Positions 28,384 through 36,260 of a stretch of DNA of 39,325 nucleotides are shown piece after piece; the first letter of the stretch is position 1; each line of letters begins with the position of its first letter. A model generated the notes under the pieces. The model saw only the letters and a program-made list of their open reading frames with translations, did no database searches and was not told where the DNA came from. A program made the translations under genes and the position numbers. This stretch comes from Candidatus Paceibacter sp. (GTDB lineage Bacteria; Patescibacteriota; Patescibacteriia; Magasanikbacterales; UBA922): contig DYFM01000012.1 in assembly GCA_020725175.1 (NCBI GenBank), positions 1 through 39,325 of the forward strand. Reading direction: 5' to 3'.

Positions 28384-31300
28384 ATGAGTACTACCGAACC
28401 AGGAGGAGGTCATCCTGAACATCCTTGTTTAATAAAAGATGAAGGTCGGCATAGTGTTCCGACTGAGTTTGAAATACCTACTTCCGAAGGAGTACGATCC
28501 GTAAGGGTTGGAGAGAATGAGATTGTTGAGGATGATGTTGTTGTGTTACGGCGGGTTAAAGAAAAAAATGAACATGGAATGCCTGTTAAATATGGTTCTC
28601 CCTTTGCCGTCTCGAGAGAAAAAATTTCTTCTTCAGATGTTCAGCCTGGGCAGGTGATTTTGTACCAGCCCAAAGGGAAAAATGCGTCGGAATTTGAAGT
28701 AACAGAATTGAGAAGAAATCCTCGAGTGGTAGTTTCCTTAATTGCCTCTGACAATCCAGAGGAAGTCATAACTCGGGTGAGTCCCTCTGTGGCAAGAAGA
28801 ATGTTAGCGAAAACTCGAAGGGTTGAGGAAAGTGAAACTGGTATCTCAACAACTATTACAACAGAGGAAGGGTCGGAAGATGCTCAGCAACAAATACGTC
28901 AAGAGTTGGAAAGCAAAACACCTGCTGAATTGGCTACCATGTTAAGTCAAAAGTTTTCAAGTCCGGAAATCATACATTTAACTAACATATTGTTGTTTGT
29001 TGATTCGTCTGGAGTTTTTTCGGGGGTTGCAAAGTCTCTACTTGTTGCATCGAGCACCAATGATGTGCAGGAAAATTTTGTAATTAGTGTGTTACAAGAA
29101 AATTTGAAAGTTTCTAGAGAGAGGATGTTGCCTATTATTGAACAGAATCAGTGCGTTCAAAAAATGTTTACAAGATGCAAAACATTCATGACCTTAGACG
29201 AAACGAGTAAGAACGAATTTTTACACGAAGTTTTGTCATACATCTTAGATGGGCTTGTGTATAAAAATTTTGAGACCATTGATCGTGCTCTAAACATGAA
29301 CCTCTTACAAGAACCCTTTGCGCGTGTTTTGAAAAAGAAGTCGATTGATACATTGTTTTCATATTATGACAAAAAATATCCCCGTATCTCCAAAAACGTG
29401 CAGCAAGCACTTGTGAATAAATATAAGAACGATGATGTAGTGTATTTTTTATCCTATAGTTTAGTTTTTGATTGGTCCGAAGAGGATGTTATTAAGGCTC
29501 TCACAAATGAGAGTAGTCCTGTTTACTCACCAGAACTGCAAGTAGAAAAATCAGCGAGGGAACATCAATTGCCAATGAGTTGGGAAGGGTTAGAAAGTTA
29601 TATTCGTTCAATATCTAATGAGGAGGTCAAAGAGTTGTTTCAAGGAATTTGGTCATTAATAGATGGTGAGGATGAAAATGATGTGATAGATCAACAAATG
29701 CTTCTAGTAAAAGTAAATGAAATTTTAAAACAGGATGTTTCTCAAGATGATAGGTTACGAAATCTGAAGGATGTGTTCACAGAAGAGAGAGAAAGGTTGC
29801 AATCGAAAAAAATACTTGAACAGATTCAACGGTGGCATCTTCAGGACAGTCATCCTATACGAGAAGGAATGGCATTGCTAGATATCATATATGGAAATGA
29901 CATGGTCCAGGATAAAATGATCTTTCTTTCTTGGTTGCATCAAAAAACTATCGGAAGAAAACAAACTATAATAAAGGAAATTGAAAAAGTGGGTTTTGTT
30001 TTTTTACAAAAAGTTCGAGAGCATTTGCAAGATATTGTTGCACCAATTACAAATAATTTTGTTATAGCTACTAAAATAAATGAGTTTAAACATGTATTGT
30101 CAGTAGCGGATTTTGATTGGGATGCACAGGAATTATCGTTGTTAAAAATGTTTTTACGGATATTGAGAGAAGAAGACTGGGATCAACCTAAGGCGATAGA
30201 GAAAGCAGGTCTTAAAATAGACGAACTAGTTAATGAACAAAAAAATGTTAATAAGGAAATACAGTTTACAGAAATGACTGATGTGCGTGATAAAGCAAAT
30301 TTAATTATTTATGATCCTCTTGTTTATAGTCCGTATAAAAAAATTCTAGATTTTTTTAATCATAACATAAAAACGCGCGATAGGATTAACAAAAAAATTC
30401 TTCTGGAGATAAGAAGTATTGTGAGTGGTCAAAGTAAATATAGTGAGGCTAGAGATTCGGCAATAAAAGCTCTTGAAGAAATGTTAAGGTCAATAAAAGA
30501 CGGGCGATTTGCTGTGGAAGAAGGCGGTGAGACGACTGTCACACCGGCACCCCCTTCTAGACCAAAAGTACCATCTATTCATAGCCCAATAATTACTAGA
30601 CCAGGAATAAGTCATCCTTCGCCTGGACTAAAAACTCGCCCTGGATTGGGAATAGCGGATACTGTGCAAGTCCCTCTTTCTCGTGAAACAAAAAAAACTT
30701 CCTGGTGGAGTATGAAAAAATTAGCTTCAATTCTTGGTTTAGTGGGAACCTTTTTTACACAATCATCATTTAATAAAGACGCCGCAGAGAGGTTAAAACA
30801 CGAGGATGAACAAAAAAAACCGGCTTCTTCTTTTCAAAATCCGTTCGGAGTAAGAGATACTGCGAAAGAGGTGGAAAAGGCGTTTCAGGCTGTTAAAGGT
30901 GCTTTTACTCCTAAAAAAGAAAATGTTAAAAATGTAGAAGAGCCTGTTTCAGAACAACCCCCTGTTTTGCAACTAAATTTAGAAACACAAACTCAAGATA
31001 AAGATGTCTATGAGGTGGTAGATGATCAAGGCAAAGTAATTGGCACTGTTACACCAAAAGAACCGATTGTGCAACGTGTTCCCGACAAAAAAACAACTCC
31101 ACCGCTAATTCAGGAAGTGGCAAAAAAACCTTCTGAAAGAACTGTAGCTGATCGACCGGATGTTGATCTGGATGAAACTGATATAGTGGACTCTTTTCAG
31201 GATTATGGTTTTGAACCAAAAGTTATTAAAAAAGGTGATTCACCCTGGAGATTGATCGCTGAATCTTTGCGAGAAAGATTTGGGGAAAGATTTGAAAGTT

Positions 31301-31569
31301 TGCCGCGAGGAAGTAGAATATATGTAATTGATTATATTAAAGATGCGTATGTAAAATTAAAGTATGGTGTTGATAAAAAACAAGTAAAAGCTTTGAAAAA
31401 AAATGATTTTCGATTTTGGTCCGGTGACAGCCTTGATCTCAACAAAATTTTGGATGTAACCGGTATAACCCTGTGGGAAATCCAACGTAAGATGAGTACT
31501 GTGGATCCATCAAGTCCCTTTTGTGATAAAGTTTTATTACAAAAATTAAATACAAAGTTTGGAAAATAA
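28384..31569 (+). CDS. Large (~1060 aa) hypothetical protein with C-terminal TM and LysM-like region
   Basis: Long ORF; start at MSTTEPGG; KKLASILGLVGTFF; KVIKKGDSPWRLIAESLRERF. Confidence 0.75.
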   Translation: MSTTEPGGGHPEHPCLIKDEGRHSVPTEFEIPTSEGVRSVRVGENEIVEDDVVVLRRVKEKNEHGMPVKYGSPFAVSREKISSSDVQPGQVILYQPKGKNASEFEVTELRRNPRVVVSLIASDNPEEVITRVSPSVARRMLAKTRRVEESETGISTTITTEEGSEDAQQQIRQELESKTPAELATMLSQKFSSPEIIHLTNILLFVDSSGVFSGVAKSLLVASSTNDVQENFVISVLQENLKVSRERMLPIIEQNQCVQKMFTRCKTFMTLDETSKNEFLHEVLSYILDGLVYKNFETIDRALNMNLLQEPFARVLKKKSIDTLFSYYDKKYPRISKNVQQALVNKYKNDDVVYFLSYSLVFDWSEEDVIKALTNESSPVYSPELQVEKSAREHQLPMSWEGLESYIRSISNEEVKELFQGIWSLIDGEDENDVIDQQMLLVKVNEILKQDVSQDDRLRNLKDVFTEERERLQSKKILEQIQRWHLQDSHPIREGMALLDIIYGNDMVQDKMIFLSWLHQKTIGRKQTIIKEIEKVGFVFLQKVREHLQDIVAPITNNFVIATKINEFKHVLSVADFDWDAQELSLLKMFLRILREEDWDQPKAIEKAGLKIDELVNEQKNVNKEIQFTEMTDVRDKANLIIYDPLVYSPYKKILDFFNHNIKTRDRINKKILLEIRSIVSGQSKYSEARDSAIKALEEMLRSIKDGRFAVEEGGETTVTPAPPSRPKVPSIHSPIITRPGISHPSPGLKTRPGLGIADTVQVPLSRETKKTSWWSMKKLASILGLVGTFFTQSSFNKDAAERLKHEDEQKKPASSFQNPFGVRDTAKEVEKAFQAVKGAFTPKKENVKNVEEPVSEQPPVLQLNLETQTQDKDVYEVVDDQGKVIGTVTPKEPIVQRVPDKKTTPPLIQEVAKKPSERTVADRPDVDLDETDIVDSFQDYGFEPKVIKKGDSPWRLIAESLRERFGERFESLPRGSRIYVIDYIKDAYVKLKYGVDKKQVKALKKNDFRFWSGDSLDLNKILDVTGITLWEIQRKMSTVDPSSPFCDKVLLQKLNTKFGK

Positions 31570-31590
31570 TAGTTTCGTGAGAAAGACATA

Positions 31591-31620
31591 AAAAGACCAG
31601 CCTGAGCTGGTCTTTTTTTG
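31591..31620 (+). terminator. Rho-independent terminator
   Basis: aaaaagaccagcctgagctggtctttttttg. Confidence 0.85.
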
Positions 31621-31649
31621 GCTATATAGAAATAAATTTATCTTTTATA

Positions 31650-31679
31650 TTGATAAAATAACTTGCATATATATAAAAT
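31650..31679 (+). promoter_or_regulatory. Putative promoter of GC island 1
   Basis: TTGATA-N18-TAAAAT. Confidence 0.45.
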
Positions 31680-31710
31680 ATCATGAAAAATAGCTATATG
31701 GAGGTGACGT

Positions 31711-32274
31711 ATGAAAAAACTGCCAAGAGGACGGCAGGTGGCGGTAGCGGGCGGAGTACTCGCCGTCGCTACCCTGGTCGTCCTCATCGTGGCGGTCGGC
31801 TATTATGCCGTGAAGACGGTAGACATGGCCGACCGCCTCACCCGCCTCGAGCTCAGAGATGGGCTCGAGGCGGACGGCCGGCTGGCGGCCGTGGACGCCA
31901 GCACCGAACAACTGTTTCTGGAGGGGGCCGTCGCCCGCATGGAAGCGCGGCGGCTGTCCACCCTCCTCGCGGAGCATAGCGCTGAACTCGCTATGCTCCG
32001 CACCACGAAAACCGAGCTTGCCCGGCTTCGTGAAGAAGTCGGGCAGCTCATGAGCGAGGTGGAGGTGCTCAGTCTGCTCGTGCTGAGCCCACCACCGGCA
32101 GATTCGTCGCCCTCCGCCGGTCCTGCGCGCCGTTCATTCGGCGTGCGGGCGGAGGGGGGTGTGGTCCTCATTTTCCGGTCCCGAGCCGAGGCCGAAAAGG
32201 CCATCGAGCTCGGGGCCGTTGAAGTCGCCGGGGAGAGCTTGCTCGTGCTCTCCCCGGAAGTACTCAGTTGGTAG
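31711..32274 (+). CDS. GC-island 1 gene A: TM plus coiled-coil protein, unknown
   Basis: SD ggaggtgac before ATG; TM VAVAGGVLAVATLVVLIVAVGYYAV; coding region made of consecutive hairpins. Confidence 0.8.
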   Translation: MKKLPRGRQVAVAGGVLAVATLVVLIVAVGYYAVKTVDMADRLTRLELRDGLEADGRLAAVDASTEQLFLEGAVARMEARRLSTLLAEHSAELAMLRTTKTELARLREEVGQLMSEVEVLSLLVLSPPPADSSPSAGPARRSFGVRAEGGVVLIFRSRAEAEKAIELGAVEVAGESLLVLSPEVLSW

Positions 32275-32327
32275 ACAACCGCCGGCGGTTTGGGCACGGT
32301 GCTTGGGCCGCTGGCAAGGAGGGTGAA

Positions 32328-33347
32328 GTGAGTTCGAAAAAACAGGCGGCGACCATCAGGCTCCTCCTGGTGGTCGCGCTCCTGGTCCCGGTTTCGGCCC
32401 CGGGACAGGAGCTGGCGTCGGACCTTCCGACGCCGATCGACGTGGTGCCGGTCCCGAAGTACATCGGGCCGTGTCCGCTCCAAGCGGACGCGGTTCAGTA
32501 CATCTGGACCGGCGAGGCTGGTGAAGAGGTGCCGGCCGGCTTCGAGCCGAAATGCCCGGCTGGCACGATTCCTGGGGTGGTGGGTACTGCCGACCACCAC
32601 CCTCGCGCCCGTGAGGGGCAGGACCTCCTCGATTCACTCGGGCGGGCAGCGAAAGTTGCTCCGCCCGGGTGGACGGGTGAGTGGTGTGGTTTGGGACCCA
32701 CACCGATCCTGTCCCGAGGCAAGCCGGTGGCGGCGGTGGCGTGTGTCACGCTGCCGCCGTTACCTGAACCAGGCCCCCCTGGCCCGCCCGGACTGCCCGG
32801 GCAGCCGGCCGAGCCAGGTCAGCCCGGACCAGCGGGCGACCCGGCTCCGGCCGGGGCACTCAGCGTCGGTGCGACGACGCGAGTGCTCGGCATCGGGGGG
32901 CAACAGTTGTTTCTAGCTGGAGTGAGGGGGCGGTGGGCCATACCGCTCCGCTACGGCCAGGAATTCGCCGTTCAACTCTTTATCGACGGTGGGGGAAGCC
33001 TCGCCGACGAAATGGAGTGGACGGCGGCGATGACGACCGGGGGCGGTGTGGAGTACCGTCCGTGGAATTTCCTTGGCGTGACTGCCGAGGGGTTTTACGG
33101 GCGGTCGAGCTGGCACATGTTTGGTGGGTGGTTCCGGCAGTTTGCCGGGGCCACCGCCGGGCTTGATGCCCGCCCCATCGCCCTCGGGGGGACCCAGAAC
33201 GCTTTTTGGCGAGACTTCCTCTCCCTTCGGGGAGGGGTCGGGATCGCCGAGGTCTGGTTCCCCGGCGGCATCAACTCCGACACCGTCATGGTGTGGGAGT
33301 TCGGTGCCGCGTTGATGTTCCGGTTTGGCGGCGAAAAGAGTAAGTAG
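32328..33347 (+). CDS. GC-island 1 gene B: secreted 4-Cys / collagen-like / beta-rich protein
   Basis: SD aggagggtga before GTG 32328; signal peptide; PKYIGPCP..CPAGTIPGVVGTADHHP..WCG; GPPGPPGLPGQPAEPGQPGPAG. Confidence 0.85.
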   Translation: MSSKKQAATIRLLLVVALLVPVSAPGQELASDLPTPIDVVPVPKYIGPCPLQADAVQYIWTGEAGEEVPAGFEPKCPAGTIPGVVGTADHHPRAREGQDLLDSLGRAAKVAPPGWTGEWCGLGPTPILSRGKPVAAVACVTLPPLPEPGPPGPPGLPGQPAEPGQPGPAGDPAPAGALSVGATTRVLGIGGQQLFLAGVRGRWAIPLRYGQEFAVQLFIDGGGSLADEMEWTAAMTTGGGVEYRPWNFLGVTAEGFYGRSSWHMFGGWFRQFAGATAGLDARPIALGGTQNAFWRDFLSLRGGVGIAEVWFPGGINSDTVMVWEFGAALMFRFGGEKSK

Positions 33348-33374
33348 TCGCCAACCGGAACTCAGACGCCCCAT

Positions 33375-33450
33375 GCTCTGCCGGGGCAAATATGGCAGAG
33401 CTACCCACGACGTCCGGGAAACGTGGACGTAGGGGTGTGGGCACGATGAG
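33375..33450 (+). other. Structured GC-rich 3' region of island 1
   Basis: gctctgcc/ggcagagc (33375-33401), acgtcc/ggacgt, gggcac/gtgccc stems. Confidence 0.55.
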
Positions 33451-33511
33451 CTTTCTCTTAGTGCCCCCTTCAACAATCTTTCTTAATTTGATGGAGAGAG
33501 TGCTGAGGGAA

Positions 33512-33540
33512 AAAAATTCACACCTCTTAACGAGGTGTGA
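33512..33540 (-). terminator. Terminator-like hairpin for reverse-strand transcription
   Basis: Reverse strand ttcacacctcgttaagaggtgtgaattttttt. Confidence 0.65.
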
Positions 33541-33553
33541 AGTTGTTTAGAGG

Positions 33554-33833
33554 TGTAAGAATTAACAGCGTTGTATAAACTTTTGAATCCCAATAAACAT
33601 AAACAGGTGCACCAATTGCTCTTGAAAGTATTTCATATAACAAAGTCTTTTCTTCATAATTACTCCCGAAAGATATTACGATTTTTGGCCTCGCGAGGCC
33701 AAAAATCGTAATATTATTTCGCAAAATTGTGTCCGTAAATGTTTGACAGAGCATTAAAGTATCTAAAGCAATTGTTTCACTAAGTGCTTTCATGTAATTT
33801 TAAAAAGTATATACAACGCTGTTAATTCTTACA
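33554..33833. mobile_element. 280-bp element with 24-bp perfect terminal inverted repeats and a 42-bp perfect central palindrome; nature uncertain
   Basis: TGTAAGAATTAACAGCGTTGTATA at 33554-33577 and its exact reverse complement at 33810-33833; palindrome 33673-33714. Confidence 0.55.
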
Positions 33834-33852
33834 GATAAGATCAAAAATAATT

Positions 33853-34698
33853 TTATTCACTAGTTTCGGTTGCTTTTTTTTGGAAAATAAGCAGATTTGT
33901 TCCCAAAGTCTTCTTTTTTGGAAGTTTTTTGAGTTGATACTTTTTTTCATTGATTGTATATGATAGGAATGGTAAGTTTTTAGCTTCTTCACCTGCTTGA
34001 TCTGCGGCTGTTTCTAGTAGTTTGGTATAGGTTTCAAAAATACCTGCTGGTGCTTCCTCTGGATAGAGTTCATCTATAATTGTTTTTGCATCGCTATAGC
34101 TCATCTCAAATCTTTCCGGAGTACTGTTTTGCCAGCTTTCATCATCTGACACCGGTGTAAAATAATCAGCAAGACTTTCATTATCGAGTTGGTATGTTTC
34201 TTGTTGATCTTTTCTTACTACCCCGAGAAGGATAAACTTTGGATTAGAATAAATTCTCTCAGCGACACCATGATATTTTGTGCAAGCAACAAATCCATTC
34301 TCCGCCAGTGCCTGGAGTGGGGTATCAATAGGAACTCCATCCCCGGGATTTGAGAGAAGAAGAAAATCTATTGGTTTTTCTGGTGCCCAAGAAGTAGCGG
34401 ACTCTTCGTGTATATCACGGCTATCATCAGTCATGGTTGTTACGCAGGATGCATTATTGTCGGCATAAATAATTTGAGAATTTGGAAAAGCTATTTCCGG
34501 ACTGATGTCTGTTCCACAAAATGGATAGTAGACAATATGTGGGTTGATATTGAGGAGATGTCCTCCTTCTTGAAGGAAGGTTACGAGTTCTGGATTGGAG
34601 CGAGGCTTTTCGACTTGCTCGGGTTGTTCGGGACTGGTTGGTACTACTCCTCGAAGTTTGTCCATGAGTGAAGGGGGACTGCCAGGAGGTTTTGCCAT
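33853..34698 (-). CDS. Hypothetical protein, possibly Rossmann/methyltransferase-like fold
   Basis: HIVYYPFCGTDISPEIAFPNSQIIYADNNASCV. Confidence 0.65.
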   Translation of the reverse strand: MAKPPGSPPSLMDKLRGVVPTSPEQPEQVEKPRSNPELVTFLQEGGHLLNINPHIVYYPFCGTDISPEIAFPNSQIIYADNNASCVTTMTDDSRDIHEESATSWAPEKPIDFLLLSNPGDGVPIDTPLQALAENGFVACTKYHGVAERIYSNPKFILLGVVRKDQQETYQLDNESLADYFTPVSDDESWQNSTPERFEMSYSDAKTIIDELYPEEAPAGIFETYTKLLETAADQAGEEAKNLPFLSYTINEKKYQLKKLPKKKTLGTNLLIFQKKATETSE

Positions 34699-34983
34699 AT
34701 GAAAGAATAGTTAGATAAAAAAGAAATTTTCACTGTTGATTATTATGTATAGGCGTATCTATAAAATAGCACATTTTTATATTAAAACAAAGTGTATTGC
34801 TGGTGAGTATGCGGTTTATTTATAAGGAAAATCGGTTATATGATAGCTTTTAATATGTTTTTTCATAGTATTTCAGTGGTAAGTGATTCACATGTATATG
34901 TTGCTAGAAATAGATAAAAATTGTATCAGATAAACTATATATTCCTAAAAGAATTGCTATCTTTGAGGGGGTATTTAATAACC

Positions 34984-35012
34984 TTGACAAAGGAATAAAT
35001 ATATGGTATACT
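34984..35012 (+). promoter_or_regulatory. Putative sigma70 promoter of the epimerase gene
   Basis: TTGACA-N17-TATACT. Confidence 0.7.
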
Positions 35013-35100
35013 TCTTGGTATTTTTCTCATTGTGAGAGGGTTTTGTGTGTCGCATGTGGACAACTTCTCACATAATAATTTGAGAAATAATCGCTCAATT

Positions 35101-36087
35101 ATGCAATATGTCGTCACCGGCGGGGCGGGGTTTATCGGGGCCAATCTGGTCAAACAACTCCTCCAAGACGGACACAATGTAACAGTACTCGACAACTACG
35201 CGGCCGGAAAGTTTGCCAATCGGCACCATGCCGGTGCTACGTATATCGAAGGTGATATTCGTGATCGAGAGTTGGTGCGCTCAGTACTTGAAGGTGCCGA
35301 TGGAGTATTTCATCTGGCAGCTTTACCTCGCGTGAGTTATTCAGTTGAGCATCCGGAAGAAACCCATGATGTCAATGTCAATGGGACACTTATCGTGCTG
35401 ACGGCCGCGAAAGAAGCCAAGGTAAAGCGGGTGGTCTTTTCGTCTTCGGGAGCAACCTATGGTGAAAGTACTGTGCCGACATTGACGGAAGAAGCAGCAA
35501 AACACCCAACTACTCCATATGGAGTGCATAAACTCATGGGAGAGCAGTACTGTGAATTATTTGCCCGGCTGTATGATCTTGAGACAGTGAGTTTGGTGTA
35601 TTCCAATGTTTATGGACCGTACTTTGACCCTCAAGGAGCATACGCGTTGGTGGTAGGAAAGTTTATTGATCAGCGACAACAGGGTTTGCCATTGCCAATT
35701 TGTGGTGATGGGGAATATTACCGCGATTATATTCATGTAGATGATGTGGTTCGTGCCAATATTATGGCCATGAATTCGACGCTCGTAGGTGATGGAGAGG
35801 TCATCAATATCGCAACCGGTGAAGCAACGTCAGTCAATCAATTGGCGGCAATTGTGGGTGGAGAGACGCTGACAGTGCCACCTCGCCCCGGAGATCTCCG
35901 TCGAACAGTTTTGAGTAGTGAAAAAGCCACGTCGCTTCTTGGCTGGAAACCCTCGGTTTACTTGCCGGATGGTGTACTCAATTTGATGAAACAGATGGGA
36001 GTGTCGACAGAAGCACTGGTACGAAAAAAGAAAAAACGCTCGCCCTTTTGGTCGCCGCTGTTCTCTGCGGTTTCAGTGAAACAATAA
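35101..36087 (+). CDS. NAD-dependent epimerase/dehydratase (GalE-like SDR)
   Basis: MQYVVTGGAGFIGANLVKQLL; YGVHKLMGEQY; YRDYIHVDDVV. Confidence 0.93.
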   Translation: MQYVVTGGAGFIGANLVKQLLQDGHNVTVLDNYAAGKFANRHHAGATYIEGDIRDRELVRSVLEGADGVFHLAALPRVSYSVEHPEETHDVNVNGTLIVLTAAKEAKVKRVVFSSSGATYGESTVPTLTEEAAKHPTTPYGVHKLMGEQYCELFARLYDLETVSLVYSNVYGPYFDPQGAYALVVGKFIDQRQQGLPLPICGDGEYYRDYIHVDDVVRANIMAMNSTLVGDGEVINIATGEATSVNQLAAIVGGETLTVPPRPGDLRRTVLSSEKATSLLGWKPSVYLPDGVLNLMKQMGVSTEALVRKKKKRSPFWSPLFSAVSVKQ

Positions 36088-36090
36088 TCA

Positions 36091-36121
36091 AACACACTGC
36101 GATTTGGCAGTGTGTTTTTTT
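36091..36121 (+). terminator. Rho-independent terminator
   Basis: acacactgc-gatttg-gcagtgtgtttttttt. Confidence 0.8.
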
Positions 36122-36148
36122 TGTTGATTACAATCACAGTACAGTATA

Positions 36149-36177
36149 TTGACAAAAAGTAAAAAATGTGCTAAAAT
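36149..36177 (+). promoter_or_regulatory. Putative promoter of GC island 2
   Basis: TTGACA-N17-TAAAAT. Confidence 0.65.
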
Positions 36178-36208
36178 ATGTAGTCATTTGTCAGCTTTTT
36201 TGTATAAG

Positions 36209-36260
36209 TTGTGGCTCATATTGTTTTCTTTTATGTAAAAGAAAACAATATGGCCCACAA
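36209..36260 (+). promoter_or_regulatory. Long AT-rich hairpin containing the start codon (ATG 36250) of GC-island 2 gene
   Basis: ttgtggctcatattgttttctttt-atgt-aaaagaaaacaatatggcccacaa; 23 of 24 positions pair (one G-T, one C-C mismatch). Confidence 0.9.

Noticed and set aside
31803-32600. 265-aa reverse-strand ORF across GC island 1
   Set aside because: Low-complexity Ser/Arg/Pro-rich shadow ORF of a GC-rich gene; overlaps two better-supported forward CDS.
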